Below are positions 13,107 to 21,556 of a stretch of DNA of 64,000 bases, in pieces. How positions within the stretch are numbered: the stretch's first letter is position 1; every line of letters begins with the position of its first letter. Both the position numbers and the translations under genes were made by a program. The notes beneath the pieces were generated by a model. It had not been told where the DNA came from. It searched no databases and saw only the letters and a program-made list of their open reading frames with translations. Source of the DNA: Pseudomonas plecoglossicida NBRC 103162 = DSM 15088 (lineage in GTDB: Bacteria; Pseudomonadota; Gammaproteobacteria; Pseudomonadales; Pseudomonadaceae); contig NZ_BBIV01000020.1 in the NCBI RefSeq assembly GCF_000730665.1, positions 1 through 64,000 of the forward strand, given 5' to 3'.

Positions 13107-13910
13107 TCAAGAGGCTAGGGCAAGGCGTCCAGACAACCACTGCCCCAAGGGATTGCCGGGGTCGAGCAGCAACTTGATGGCCATGATGCAGCAGACGCAG
13201 ACCAGCAGTGGCTTGATGAGCCTTGGACCGAAGTGAACAGCGCAACGGGCTCCCAGCTGAGCGCCGGTGAAGGCCGCAAGTGCCATGGCCAGTGCTAGCG
13301 GCCAGATGATTGCACCGCTCAAGGAAAAGACCGAAAGCGCGCCCAGGTTGCAGGCGGCATTCAACAGCTTGCTGCTGGACACCGCCTGGAGCAGGTGTTG
13401 GCCCAGCAGAAACATGCAGGCGATCATGAAGAACGAGCCCACACCGGGCCCGAAAATCCCGTCGTAGAAACCGATGATCGGCGCCACGGCGATGCAGAAG
13501 AGGGCGAAGGAAATTCTGGCTTCGCGCACTCGCTCGTTCGGCTTCGGGCTGAAGGCAAAATAAAGCGCTACCAGTATCAGCAGTACCGGTATGCACGCCT
13601 GGAGCACAGTCCGGGGCACGAAGCTGACCGACAAGGCGCCGGCTGCCCCGCCGAGGAAAGACATGGCAGCCATGGGAATGCCCCGCCTCCAGTCGATCAT
13701 GCCTTTGCGGGCAAAGGCGGCAGTGGCGGATACCGTGGCCGAGGCGGCCTGGAACTTGTTGGTGGCGATGGCGGCCAAGGGCTCGATACCTGCCAGGAAC
13801 AGTACCGGTAGGGTAATCAGCCCACCGCCGCCGGCAATGGCATCGAAAAAGCCCGCTGCCAGGGCAACCAGGGCGAGGGTGAGGATCAACATCCAGTCGA
13901 GTTCGATCAT
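13107..13910 (-). CDS. TauE/SafE family membrane exporter
   Basis: Integral membrane protein of 267 aa with about eight hydrophobic segments. Two copies of the family pattern are visible: FFDAIAGGGGLITLPVLFLAG near residues 22-42 and IGFYDGIFGPGVGSFFMIAC near residues 145-165. TauE/SafE proteins export or import sulfite, sulfonates or other organic anions. It lies 15 bp downstream of the oxygenase gene on the same strand, so the two probably form an operon. Specific substrate not deducible. Confidence 0.9.
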   Translation of the reverse strand: MIELDWMLILTLALVALAAGFFDAIAGGGGLITLPVLFLAGIEPLAAIATNKFQAASATVSATAAFARKGMIDWRRGIPMAAMSFLGGAAGALSVSFVPRTVLQACIPVLLILVALYFAFSPKPNERVREARISFALFCIAVAPIIGFYDGIFGPGVGSFFMIACMFLLGQHLLQAVSSSKLLNAACNLGALSVFSLSGAIIWPLALAMALAAFTGAQLGARCAVHFGPRLIKPLLVCVCCIMAIKLLLDPGNPLGQWLSGRLALAS

Positions 13911-13925
13911 TGTGCGTTTTCCTTC

Positions 13926-14969
13926 TCAGCCACGGACCAGCAAAGGGTCTTCGGCAAGCACCAGAGGGGCTGCGAAGGGGGAATAGGCGAACTGGCGGAT
14001 CAGTAGGCGCCGGTTGTCCCGAACGGTGTCGCGACCATGCATGGCGCGGCTGTTGTTGATCAGCAGTGCACAGTCCGGTTGCAGGACGAACATGAGTGGC
14101 GGCGTATCGTTGACGGCGCGTTGAAAGTTGTCGAAGGCCCGGGCAGCGGCGCTGCTCGCCTGGTCGTTGATCGCGAAGCGGTAGCTGTTGTAGCGCAGCG
14201 AGAAGCCGCCGTTGGCTTCGAATTGAAGCATCGAGACCGCTTGGCCGGCTGACCCCAGCCCTTCGGCGAAGCAGTCACTGCGCGTGAAATCGAATGATGC
14301 CGAAGTAAGCGCCAGTACATCGAGGTTGCTCAAGCGTTCGAGGATGTCCCGTACTGGAAACACACAGGTGTGTTCTGCTGCCGGGTTCCACCGCGCTGTG
14401 AGGATCAATGCGGAGGGCGCAGGAGAGTGATCGGTACTGGCGGTGGTCGAGCAGTTGTAGGGCGCTTCGGTGTGCGGTCCCAGGCGCAAGCCGGCATGGG
14501 AGCTCGTCTCGACGTCAGCGCCGGCGATTTCATCAGGCCGCGGAACGCTGCCACCTCCTTTGAAGTTGCCGACCAGGCGGATCTGTCTGCCCTCGTTGTC
14601 GATGTCGAAGGCGAAGGCGCGATGTTGCACCAACTCGAGCAGCAATTGGTTGCGCGATGCCAGGTACAGGCAGCGGGCACTATGCGCCAGGGTGGGAAGT
14701 TCGGGTAACTGCTCAGGTATCGGGTCATCATCAAGGCAATGCATCTGCTTGAACATGACTGCGCTGAGTTGGCCGTCGGCAAATTTCTGCAGAATGGTTT
14801 GCTGTTCCACGCTCAGGGTGCATTTGAGGCGTTCGGCTGATGTTCTGGCCAGAAGCGTTGCCCCCTTTGCTTCGGGGCCACCCGATTCAGCAATGGTCCG
14901 GCTGGTGATGGCCACGGCTTGACTCTGTGCCTGCGTGAAGTTCAGGTAGGCGACTTCTGGATGAACCAT
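13926..14969 (-). CDS. TauD/TfdA-like Fe(II)/2-oxoglutarate oxygenase
   Basis: Predicted non-haem iron dioxygenase (347 aa). The proximal metal ligands are His166 and Glu168 in GPHTEAPYN. The distal ligand is His311 in NNSRAMHGRD, and Arg321 or Arg325 probably binds 2-oxoglutarate. The HxE rather than HxD motif is the form used by clavaminate synthase and asparagine hydroxylase AsnO. That suggests hydroxylation of an amino acid or similar small substrate rather than taurine. It is probably co-transcribed with the TauE-type exporter. Function otherwise unknown. Confidence 0.82.
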   Translation of the reverse strand: MVHPEVAYLNFTQAQSQAVAITSRTIAESGGPEAKGATLLARTSAERLKCTLSVEQQTILQKFADGQLSAVMFKQMHCLDDDPIPEQLPELPTLAHSARCLYLASRNQLLLELVQHRAFAFDIDNEGRQIRLVGNFKGGGSVPRPDEIAGADVETSSHAGLRLGPHTEAPYNCSTTASTDHSPAPSALILTARWNPAAEHTCVFPVRDILERLSNLDVLALTSASFDFTRSDCFAEGLGSAGQAVSMLQFEANGGFSLRYNSYRFAINDQASSAAARAFDNFQRAVNDTPPLMFVLQPDCALLINNSRAMHGRDTVRDNRRLLIRQFAYSPFAAPLVLAEDPLLVRG

Positions 14970-15235
14970 GCAACATTCCTTGTATCTGACGTTATCCCGT
15001 ACAGGCGGAAAAGGGAGACCTTTTTGACCGGCTAGAGGGTGAGTCAGCTATTCAATGTGGTTGCCTGAGGTCATGAAAGCCAGCCCCTTCCTTGATCGTT
15101 GTAGGAACTATCCACTTGATAGCTCTGCAGAGATCTCTCTGACCGTGGCTTGATCGTCCTCAGGTTGGACTTCCCCGCCCGGAAACCGCAAAATGACCCC
15201 TTTCCCTCATCAACCTGTTCGGATCTGCTGACTCT

Positions 15236-16120
15236 ATGCGTATGCGCCTGATGCTGTTGGGTGGTGGCAATGCCCTCGGGCAAGCGCTGATTCGTCTCGG
15301 GGCCGAGGAGGGCATCGCATTCCTGGCACCGCGCCCGCCGGAAGGCGGCTGGGGGCCGGCCAGCCTGACGCAGCTGCTGGACGACAATCGCCCCAATGCC
15401 CTGGTCAACCTGGCCTACTATTTCGACTGGTTCCAGGCCGAGTCGGTCAGCGAGCAGCGCCTGGCCCAACAGGAACGAGCGGTGGAGCGGCTGGCGGAGT
15501 TGTGCCAGCACCACCAGATCACCCTGGTGCAGCCCTCCAGCTACCGCGTGTTCGACGGCTCGCGGGCGACCGCCTACAGCGAGAAGGACGAACCGGTACC
15601 CTTGGGCCTGCGCGGCCAGGCGCTGTGGCGCATCGAGCAGAGTGTCCGGGCGGCCTGCCCGCAGCATGTGCTGTTGCGCTTCGGCTGGTTGCTGGACGAG
15701 AGCGTCGATGGCGCCCTGGGCCGCTTCCTGACCCGTGCCGAGCAGCCCCAGGAGCTGTTGCTGGCCGACGACCGGCGTGGCAATCCGACGCCGGTCGACG
15801 ATGCCGCGCGGGTGATCCTGTCGGTGCTCAAGCAGCTCGACTGCAGCGCGCCGCTGTGGGGCACCTACCATTACGCGGGCAACGAGGCGACCACGCCGCT
15901 GGCACTGGGCCAAGCGATCCTTGCAGAGGCCGGGCAGTTCCGCCAGCTGGCCGTTCAGGCGCCGAACGCCCAGGCCCATGCCGCCCGGCCCGATGCCAGC
16001 GAAGAACCGCAGAACGCGGTGCTGGCCTGCAAGAAGATTCTTCACACCTTCGGCATCAAGCCGCGTGCCTGGCGCGCCGGTTTGCCGCCCCTACTGGACC
16101 GTTTCTACCGCCATGGCTGA
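15236..16120 (+). CDS. RmlD-like sugar-nucleotide reductase (SDR superfamily)
   Basis: NAD(P)-dependent extended SDR-type protein (294 aa). The N-terminal Rossmann glycine motif is LLGGGNALGQAL (about residues 7-18). The usual YxxxK is not obvious; YSEKDEPVPLGLRGQALWRIEQ occupies its place, with Lys replaced by Arg. RmlD reduces dTDP-4-keto-L-rhamnose, but no rml genes are near, so the substrate is uncertain. It overlaps the following epimerase gene by 8 bp and is co-transcribed with it. Confidence 0.8.
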   Translation: MRMRLMLLGGGNALGQALIRLGAEEGIAFLAPRPPEGGWGPASLTQLLDDNRPNALVNLAYYFDWFQAESVSEQRLAQQERAVERLAELCQHHQITLVQPSSYRVFDGSRATAYSEKDEPVPLGLRGQALWRIEQSVRAACPQHVLLRFGWLLDESVDGALGRFLTRAEQPQELLLADDRRGNPTPVDDAARVILSVLKQLDCSAPLWGTYHYAGNEATTPLALGQAILAEAGQFRQLAVQAPNAQAHAARPDASEEPQNAVLACKKILHTFGIKPRAWRAGLPPLLDRFYRHG

Positions 16121-17045
16121 CGCCCCCATCCTGATCACCGGCGGCGCCGGCTTCATTGGCTCCCACCTGTGCGATGCGTTGCTGGACAAAGGCTACGCCG
16201 TGCGCGTCCTCGACGACCTCTCCACCGGCAAGCGCGACAACCTGCAGCTGGGCAACCCGCGGCTGGAACTGATCGAAGGGGATGTCGCCGACGCCAAGCT
16301 GGTCGAGCGCGTCGCGGCAGGCTGCAAGGCGGTCGTTCATCTGGCGGCGGTGGCTTCGGTGCAGGCGTCGGTCGATGACCCGGTCAAGACTCACCAGAGC
16401 AACTTCATCGGCACCCTGAACGTATGCGAAGCCATGCGTGTGCACGGCGTGCGCCGCGTGCTGTTCGCTTCCAGCGCTGCCGTGTATGGCAACAATGGCG
16501 AAGGCCAGTCGATTGCCGAAGACACGCCCAAGGCCCCCTTGACCCCGTATGCCGTGGACAAGCTGGCCAGCGAGCAGTACCTGGACTTCTACCGCCGCCA
16601 GCATGGCCTGGAGCCCGTGGTGTTCCGCTTCTTCAACATCTTCGGGCCGCGCCAGGACCCTTCTTCGCCCTATTCCGGGGTCATCAGCATCTTCAGCGAG
16701 CGGGCTACCAAGGGCTTGCCGATCAGGGTGTTCGGAGATGGCGAACAGACCCGCGATTTCCTCTACGTGGGCGATCTGGTGCAGGTGATGGTGCAAGCGC
16801 TGGAGCAATCGCAGGTGGAGGAAGGTGCGGTGAACATCGGCCTGAACCAGGCGACTTCGCTGAACCAATTGCTCAAGGCGTTGGAGCAGGTAGTGGGCAG
16901 CTTGCCTGCGGTAAGCCATGGCCCGGCGCGCTCGGGTGACATCCGCCATTCGCGGGCGGATAACCAGCGCTTGCTGGCGCGCTTCGATTTCCCCGAGCCG
17001 ACCTCGATGGTCGAGGGCTTGGCGCGGCTGCTCGGCAAGGGGTGA
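16113..17045 (+). CDS. NAD-dependent epimerase/dehydratase (UDP-glucose 4-epimerase-like)
   Basis: Extended SDR of 310 aa. The NAD-binding motif is ITGGAGFIGSHLCDAL (about residues 7-22). The catalytic Ser lies in FASSAAVYG, and Tyr/Lys in PYAVDKLASEQYL (YxxxK). This is the full active-site set of UDP-hexose 4-epimerases or 4,6-dehydratases. The start ATG at 16113 overlaps the preceding SDR gene. Probably acts in surface polysaccharide precursor synthesis; exact nucleotide sugar unknown. Confidence 0.88.
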   Translation: MADAPILITGGAGFIGSHLCDALLDKGYAVRVLDDLSTGKRDNLQLGNPRLELIEGDVADAKLVERVAAGCKAVVHLAAVASVQASVDDPVKTHQSNFIGTLNVCEAMRVHGVRRVLFASSAAVYGNNGEGQSIAEDTPKAPLTPYAVDKLASEQYLDFYRRQHGLEPVVFRFFNIFGPRQDPSSPYSGVISIFSERATKGLPIRVFGDGEQTRDFLYVGDLVQVMVQALEQSQVEEGAVNIGLNQATSLNQLLKALEQVVGSLPAVSHGPARSGDIRHSRADNQRLLARFDFPEPTSMVEGLARLLGKG

Positions 17046-17087
17046 TTCCCCAGGGGCAGCTTTACAGCCGGTAGCCAAAAACAGAAA

Positions 17088-17105
17088 GGGCGGCCGAAGC
17101 CGCCC
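17088..17105 (-). terminator. Rho-independent terminator of the OmpW-family gene
   Basis: Stem GGGCGGC/GCCGCCC with a CGAA-type tetraloop. Read on the minus strand it is followed by TTTCTGTTTTT. It lies just downstream of the porin stop and could also end the convergent epimerase transcript. Confidence 0.8.
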
Positions 17106-17118
17106 TGCAGTGCTCAAG

Positions 17119-17802
17119 TCAGAACTTGTAGCCCAGACCCACCATGTAGACCCACGGGTCGACATCCACGTTGACCTTGGTCTTGCTGTAGCCCAGTGCA
17201 GTCGGGCCGTCGACGCTGGCCTTGGTGTCGATGTCGACGTACCAGACCGAGGCGTTGAACAGAATGTTGTCGGTAATCATGTAGTCCATGCCCAGCTGGC
17301 CGGAGATACCGACCGAGTCCTGCAGTTCGAGGTTGCTGAAGCCTTGCTGCTTGCGCTCGCTGGTCAGGTCTTCATCGAAGAACAGGGTGTAGTTGATACC
17401 GATACCGGCATACGGCTGGAAGCGCGAGTTCGGATCCATCGGGTAGTACTGCAGGGACAGGGTCGGAGGCAATTGCTTGACGTCCGCCAGCTTGCCATCC
17501 AGCCCGCCGCCCAGGCCCTTGACGCCTACTTCGTGCTGGAACGGCGTGGCCGCCAGCAGCTCGATGCCGACATGGTCGGTGAGCATGTAGGCGAAGGTCA
17601 GGCCCAGTTGGGTGTCGCTGTCCAGAGTAGCCTTGGTGCCCGACACCTTGTTGCCGTCGAACTTCAGATCGCCGCTGCTCTCGTTCGGGGCAGTGGTGAT
17701 GGCACCCGCGCGCAGGATCATGTCACCCGCCTTGTGGGCGTGGGCGACAGGGGCGACGAGCGCAAGGGCCGCAAGCGAGGCGCCGAGCAAAGACTTGTTC
17801 AT
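17119..17802 (-). CDS. oprG: OmpW/OprG-family outer membrane protein
   Basis: Eight-stranded beta-barrel porin (227 aa) for small hydrophobic or amino-acid substrates. The Sec signal peptide is MNKSLLGASLAALALVAPVAHA, cleaved before HKAGD. Mature features are ADxxxR-like N-terminus GDMILRAGAI, internal repeats of alternating beta strands (LGLTFAYMLTDHVGIELLA, MDYMITDNILFNASVWYVDI) and a C-terminal Phe (VGLGYKF) recognised by the BAM complex. Monocistronic, with its own terminator. Confidence 0.93.
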   Translation of the reverse strand: MNKSLLGASLAALALVAPVAHAHKAGDMILRAGAITTAPNESSGDLKFDGNKVSGTKATLDSDTQLGLTFAYMLTDHVGIELLAATPFQHEVGVKGLGGGLDGKLADVKQLPPTLSLQYYPMDPNSRFQPYAGIGINYTLFFDEDLTSERKQQGFSNLELQDSVGISGQLGMDYMITDNILFNASVWYVDIDTKASVDGPTALGYSKTKVNVDVDPWVYMVGLGYKF

Positions 17803-17911
17803 GGAAGCTCCGAAAGGACGTTATTAATTGAGTAGTCCAATGTTACGGAGCTGGATCAACATAAAGGTTGACCCAGCTCAAAGAAGCGCACTCACGAATT
17901 CGAAACAGTTC

Positions 17912-18475
17912 TCACTTCAGCGCATAAGCGTAGATCTTTTCCGCGTCCATCTGGTAACCGGCATCGGCCAACTCGCTGCGAGAGCCTCTAACGCGCAGCT
18001 TTCCTTCGATCCAGTAAGGCTGGTAGAGGTCTTCCACACGCACGCCCATTTCGCTGAATATGTGCACGATCTGGTTGGCGGGCGGTGGCGGCACATGGAT
18101 GCACGCGCCGTAGTAGGGTACCAGCAGGAATTCGGTGGTACGGCCTTCCTCGCTGACTTCCAGCGGCACGATGTAGCCCGGTAGTTTGATTTGCTGGCCG
18201 TCCAGTGCCTGGACCACTGGCGCATCAGGCGCTTGCTGGTGCGCGGCAGGTGCCGACTCGGCGGAAAGGGCATCGCTCAACTGCGACATGTCATGCAGCG
18301 GGGTCAATTGTGGTGGGATGACGGGGGCGCCCTCGGGGATCAGCGCAGGCCAGTCCAGTTCGCGGGGTTCGGCTGCCCAGAGGGGCATTGCCAGCACCAG
18401 CAGCATCCATAGCACCGGCGCAACCCTTGTGGGAGCCGGCTTGCCGGCGATGAGGCCAGTTAGTCTGTCGATCAT
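17912..18475 (-). CDS. DUF3299 domain protein of the zinc-uptake type operon
   Basis: Predicted periplasmic protein (187 aa), last gene of the Zur-type operon. The DUF3299 region covers residues 85-185 (QIKLPGYIVPLE ... YYGACIHVPPPPANQIVH). The ATG at 18475 has GAGGG six bases upstream. Residues 6-19 (TGLIAGKPAPTRVA) are encoded by a REP element, so the n-region before the hydrophobic core VLWMLLVLAMPLWAA is unusually long. A later start (ATG at 18406, or GTG just before it) would give a normal signal peptide. Homologues of this operon sit together in other pseudomonads as zinc-responsive genes (recalled knowledge). Confidence 0.88.
   Translation of the reverse strand: MIDRLTGLIAGKPAPTRVAPVLWMLLVLAMPLWAAEPRELDWPALIPEGAPVIPPQLTPLHDMSQLSDALSAESAPAAHQQAPDAPVVQALDGQQIKLPGYIVPLEVSEEGRTTEFLLVPYYGACIHVPPPPANQIVHIFSEMGVRVEDLYQPYWIEGKLRVRGSRSELADAGYQMDAEKIYAYALK
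18426..18460. repeat. REP element inside the DUF3299 reading frame
   Basis: The sequence matches the common REP unit (GGGAGCCGGCTTGCCGGCGATGAGG) and lies between the ATG at 18475 and the signal-peptide core. It is in frame, encoding part of the N-terminus. Confidence 0.85.
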
Positions 18476-18484
18476 GGTCAGCCC

Positions 18485-19750
18485 TCAGAGGTGAATCGAC
18501 AAGCCATCGGCCAGTGACTGCCGATAGGCCCGCCAGGCCGGCACGCTGCCCATCAGCAAGGCTGCGCCCAGGATGATCGCCAGCAAGGTCCATTCATGCG
18601 CACTTGGCCAGGCCAGAGGCAGGTACAAGCCATAGTTGGCCTGCACATAGCCTTGCGCCAGGGCGATCCCTGCATACAGCAGCCCAAGCCCCGCGGCGAT
18701 GCCGGCAACCGCCAGTGCCAATGCTTCAAGCACCAGCAACCCGGCGATATGCCAAGGCCGAGCTCCAACCGAACGCAAGATCGCCATCTCCCGGCGCCGC
18801 TCGTTGAGGCTGGTGAGAATGGCCGTGAGCATGCCGATCAAGCCGGTCAGCACCACGAACAGCGACACCACGAACAGCGCCTGCTCGGCCGTGCCCATCA
18901 GGCTCCACAGCTCCTGCAGCGCCACCCCAGGCAGGATCGCCAGCAATGGCTCGTTGCGGTATTCGTTGATTTCGCGCTGCACGCTGAAGGTTGCGATCTT
19001 GCTGTTCAGTCCGAGCATGAACGCGGTGATGGCGGCCGGTTGCAGGTCCATGGTGCGGGCCTGTTCGGCGCTGATGCGCCCGGCGCCACGGGCCGGCACG
19101 CCGTTGTGCCAGTCGATGTGGATGGCTTCCATCCCCCCGAGGCTGATATGCAGGGTGCGGTCGACGGGCGTGCCGGTGCGCGCGAGTACACCGACCACGG
19201 TAAACGGCTTGTCGTCATGCTTGACCAGGCTGATCGCGGCCACGCCATGGGCCAGCACCAGCTTGTCGCCAAGCCTGTAGTGCAGCGCCTCGGCCACTTC
19301 GGCCCCGAGCACGACTTCGAACGGGTCATCGGCGAAGGCGCGGCCCTGGCTCAGCGCCAGGTGCTGACGGCGGCCGTACTGGTAATGGCTGAAGTAGTCG
19401 CCGGTGGTGCCCATCACCCGGTAGCCGCGGTGCGAATCGCCCAGCGAGATCGGGATCGCCCATTTCACCCGTGGGTCCTGGGCGTAGTGTTGATAGCTGT
19501 CCCAGCGGATGCTGTTGGTGGCATTGCCGATGCGGAACACCGAGTACAGCAGCAGGTTGACCGAGCCCGAGCGGGCGCCAACGATCAGGTCGGTGCCGCT
19601 GATGGTGCTGGCGAAACTGGCGCGGGCCTCGGTGCGCACGCGCTCGACGGCCAGCAGCAGGCACACCGACAGGGCGATGGCAAAGGCCGTGAGGAAGGCC
19701 GTGAAACGTCGGTTGGCCAGGCTGGCCAGGGCAAGGCGAAGCAGGTACAT
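18485..19750 (-). CDS. ABC transporter permease (FtsX/MacB-type)
   Basis: Membrane component (421 aa). An N-terminal transmembrane helix spans about residues 15-35. A large periplasmic domain (about 40-275) follows, then three helices in the FtsX domain (roughly 285-310, 335-365 and 380-405). This topology is that of MacB/LolC-type exporters, not of classical zinc importers. It overlaps the ATPase gene upstream and lies 9 bp before the DUF3299 gene. As part of a Zur-boxed operon with ZrgA it is inferred to work in zinc acquisition. Confidence 0.9.
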   Translation of the reverse strand: MYLLRLALASLANRRFTAFLTAFAIALSVCLLLAVERVRTEARASFASTISGTDLIVGARSGSVNLLLYSVFRIGNATNSIRWDSYQHYAQDPRVKWAIPISLGDSHRGYRVMGTTGDYFSHYQYGRRQHLALSQGRAFADDPFEVVLGAEVAEALHYRLGDKLVLAHGVAAISLVKHDDKPFTVVGVLARTGTPVDRTLHISLGGMEAIHIDWHNGVPARGAGRISAEQARTMDLQPAAITAFMLGLNSKIATFSVQREINEYRNEPLLAILPGVALQELWSLMGTAEQALFVVSLFVVLTGLIGMLTAILTSLNERRREMAILRSVGARPWHIAGLLVLEALALAVAGIAAGLGLLYAGIALAQGYVQANYGLYLPLAWPSAHEWTLLAIILGAALLMGSVPAWRAYRQSLADGLSIHL

Positions 19751-20460
19751 CAGGCCTCCCGGGGCTTGGCGGCGCGGTTGAGCTCGGCCAGCGACAGATG
19801 GCGGTCGAACAGTGGCGCGAGGCTCTGGTCATGGCTGACGAACAGCAGGCTGGAGCCAGCCGCCCGGCATTCGGCGAACAGCAGGCGGATGAAGGTTTCG
19901 CGGGTGTCGGCGTCCAGCGCCGAAGTCGGTTCGTCGGCGATGACCAGCTCGGGCTGGCCGATCAGGGCGCGGGCAGCGGCGACTCGCTGCTGTTGGCCGA
20001 TCGACAGGCTGTCGGCGCGCCGTGCGAGCAGCAGCGGGTCGTCCAGGCCCAGGTGGGCAAGCAGCAACGTGGCGGCCTGGTGCACACTGCCATGCCGTTG
20101 CCGCGCACGCTCGGCGCGGCTGCGCGAAAAGCGGCAGGGCAGCTCGACGTTTTCACGCACCGACAGGAACGGCAGCAGGTTGAACTGCTGGAAGATGTAG
20201 CCGGTATGGTCGACCCGGAAGCGGTCACGCGCCCCTTGCCCCAGGTTGGCCAGGTCCTGCCCGAGCAAGCGGATGCGGCCCTGGCCCGGCAGGTTCACCC
20301 CGCCGAGCAGGCCCAGCAGCGTGGTCTTGCCGCTGCCACTGGGGCCCTTGAGGAACAAGGATTCGCCGGCCTCCAGGCGCAGCGCAGGGATGTCCAGCAG
20401 CGGGCTCTGGCCCGGCCAGGCGAACACCAGGTCATGCAGTTCGATCAACGGCTGGCGCAT
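19750..20460 (-). CDS. ABC transporter ATP-binding protein
   Basis: ATPase subunit (236 aa) of the LolD/MacB type. Walker A is GPSGSGKTTLL (residues about 39-49), the signature is LSIGQQQRVAAARAL, and Walker B is LVIADEPTSALD, followed by the switch His in FVSHD. It overlaps the permease by 1 bp (ATGA-type) and abuts the ZrgA stop codon, so all four genes are one transcript. Energises the FtsX-type permease. Confidence 0.93.
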   Translation of the reverse strand: MRQPLIELHDLVFAWPGQSPLLDIPALRLEAGESLFLKGPSGSGKTTLLGLLGGVNLPGQGRIRLLGQDLANLGQGARDRFRVDHTGYIFQQFNLLPFLSVRENVELPCRFSRSRAERARQRHGSVHQAATLLLAHLGLDDPLLLARRADSLSIGQQQRVAAARALIGQPELVIADEPTSALDADTRETFIRLLFAECRAAGSSLLFVSHDQSLAPLFDRHLSLAELNRAAKPREA

Positions 20461-21030
20461 TCAGAAAGCGACCACGGCCTTGGCCGGCGAGGTTTCCAGG
20501 CCTTTCTGCCCGTTCGGGCCGATCAGTTGCACGTTGATCTTCTGCGTGGCGGGGAAGGCCTTGAACAATGGCGAGAGGTCGATCTGGGTGAGCTTCTCGG
20601 GCGTTGCGCAGTTCAGCTGGTAGTGAGCACCGATATCGCTGTGCTGATGGTCGTGTTCGTGTTCATCGTCGTCGTCATCGGCCTTTGCCGCGTCACCGAA
20701 CAGTGGGCTTTGCAGCTCCTGGGCGTCTGGCGTGCAGCCTGCGGCAGCGGCCAGGCCGAACAGCTTCAGCGGCTGCTCGAGTTGCTGGCGCACGGCGGCC
20801 ACCTTGGCCTTGTCGGCATCGCTGGTGGCGGCATGTTCGAAGCCGACCAGGTTCATCGCCGGGCTGTCCAGTTCCAGTTCCAGGGTGTTGCCGTCGAGCA
20901 CGGCGTTGAGCTTGGCTACCCCGTGTTCGTGGGCGCCAAGGGTGCCATGGACGTGATCGTGGTCTTCGTGGGCATGGGCCGAGGCGAAAGGCAGCAGGGC
21001 GATGGGCAGGGCGAGCAGCAGGCGACGCAT
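20461..21030 (-). CDS. zrgA: Zinc-binding periplasmic protein ZrgA (DUF2796)
   Basis: Predicted periplasmic zinc carrier (189 aa). The signal peptide MRRLLLALPIALLPFASAHA is followed by a His-rich mature N-terminus (HEDHDHVHG ... HEHG). A second metal-binding loop, DDDDEHEHDHQH, lies around residues 115-130. DUF2796/ZrgA proteins are Zur-regulated and contribute to zinc uptake in Vibrio and Pseudomonas. The ATG at 21030 is chosen because it starts the signal peptide; an upstream in-frame ATG at 21129 would overlap the Zur box. First gene of the operon. Confidence 0.9.
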   Translation of the reverse strand: MRRLLLALPIALLPFASAHAHEDHDHVHGTLGAHEHGVAKLNAVLDGNTLELELDSPAMNLVGFEHAATSDADKAKVAAVRQQLEQPLKLFGLAAAAGCTPDAQELQSPLFGDAAKADDDDDEHEHDHQHSDIGAHYQLNCATPEKLTQIDLSPLFKAFPATQKINVQLIGPNGQKGLETSPAKAVVAF

Positions 21031-21062
21031 GAACGACTCCAGGGCGGGCTGGTAAGGATTTG

Positions 21063-21080
21063 GTAATGTTATAACAATTT
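21063..21080. promoter_or_regulatory. Zur box
   Basis: The perfect 10-bp palindrome TGTTATAACA (21067-21076), in AT-rich flanks (GTAATGTTATAACAATT), matches the gammaproteobacterial Zur operator core. It lies about 35 bp upstream of zrgA and would repress the operon when zinc is plentiful. The divergent small gene at 21162 is also within reach. Confidence 0.8.
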
Positions 21081-21161
21081 TTCCTGGCCTTGCCAGCGCT
21101 GTGGTACAGGTTTCATGTTGCGGTAGCATGGGGGCATCGAACTGAGCTCAGGGAACCCATC

Positions 21162-21503
21162 GTGAGAATTCGTGGACAGATTGGTGACTGGCCGGTGGAT
21201 CTGACCATCGAGCTGGAGCCGGCGGAGTGGGCGCAGCTGGGGCGGCAGATCGCAGCGCCGGTGACGGGTGACGCTGTGCCGACGGCTACGGCGCCGCCGC
21301 GTCAGGATGACGGGCAGTGGCTGGCGGCGCGCGACGTGTTGCGCCAGGCGGGGCGGATGGATGGCCCGCAGCTGCTCGACCGGCTCGAAGGGCTGACGGG
21401 GAGTACGGCGGCGGGCAAGCGGCTGCTGGTGCGGTTGCGGCACAGCAGTGACGTGAAGGTGGAAAGTGGCGCGGATGCGCCGGTGTATCAGTGGATCGGG
21501 TGA
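21162..21503 (+). CDS. Small hypothetical protein
   Basis: Uncharacterised 113-aa soluble protein starting at GTG 21162 (VRIRGQIGDWPVDLTIELEPAEW). There are no signal peptide, cysteines or recognised motifs. The C-terminal part (LLDRLEGLTGSTAAGKRLLVRLRHSSDVKVE) is basic. An upstream in-frame ATG at 21090 would extend it almost to the Zur box but encodes an unlikely N-terminus. The gene is divergent from the zinc operon. Function unknown; I believe it is conserved in Pseudomonas but could not check. Confidence 0.6.
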   Translation: MRIRGQIGDWPVDLTIELEPAEWAQLGRQIAAPVTGDAVPTATAPPRQDDGQWLAARDVLRQAGRMDGPQLLDRLEGLTGSTAAGKRLLVRLRHSSDVKVESGADAPVYQWIG

Positions 21504-21516
21504 GGGTGCCTGGACC

Positions 21517-21549
21517 GGCCCTATCGCCGGCAAGCCGGCGATGAGGCCA
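21517..21549. repeat. REP palindrome
   Basis: GGCCCTATCGCCGGCAAGCCGGCGATGAGGCC-type hairpin between the convergent small hypothetical gene and cnoX, just after both stop codons. Single-unit form. Confidence 0.85.
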
Positions 21550-21556
21550 GTACTGA

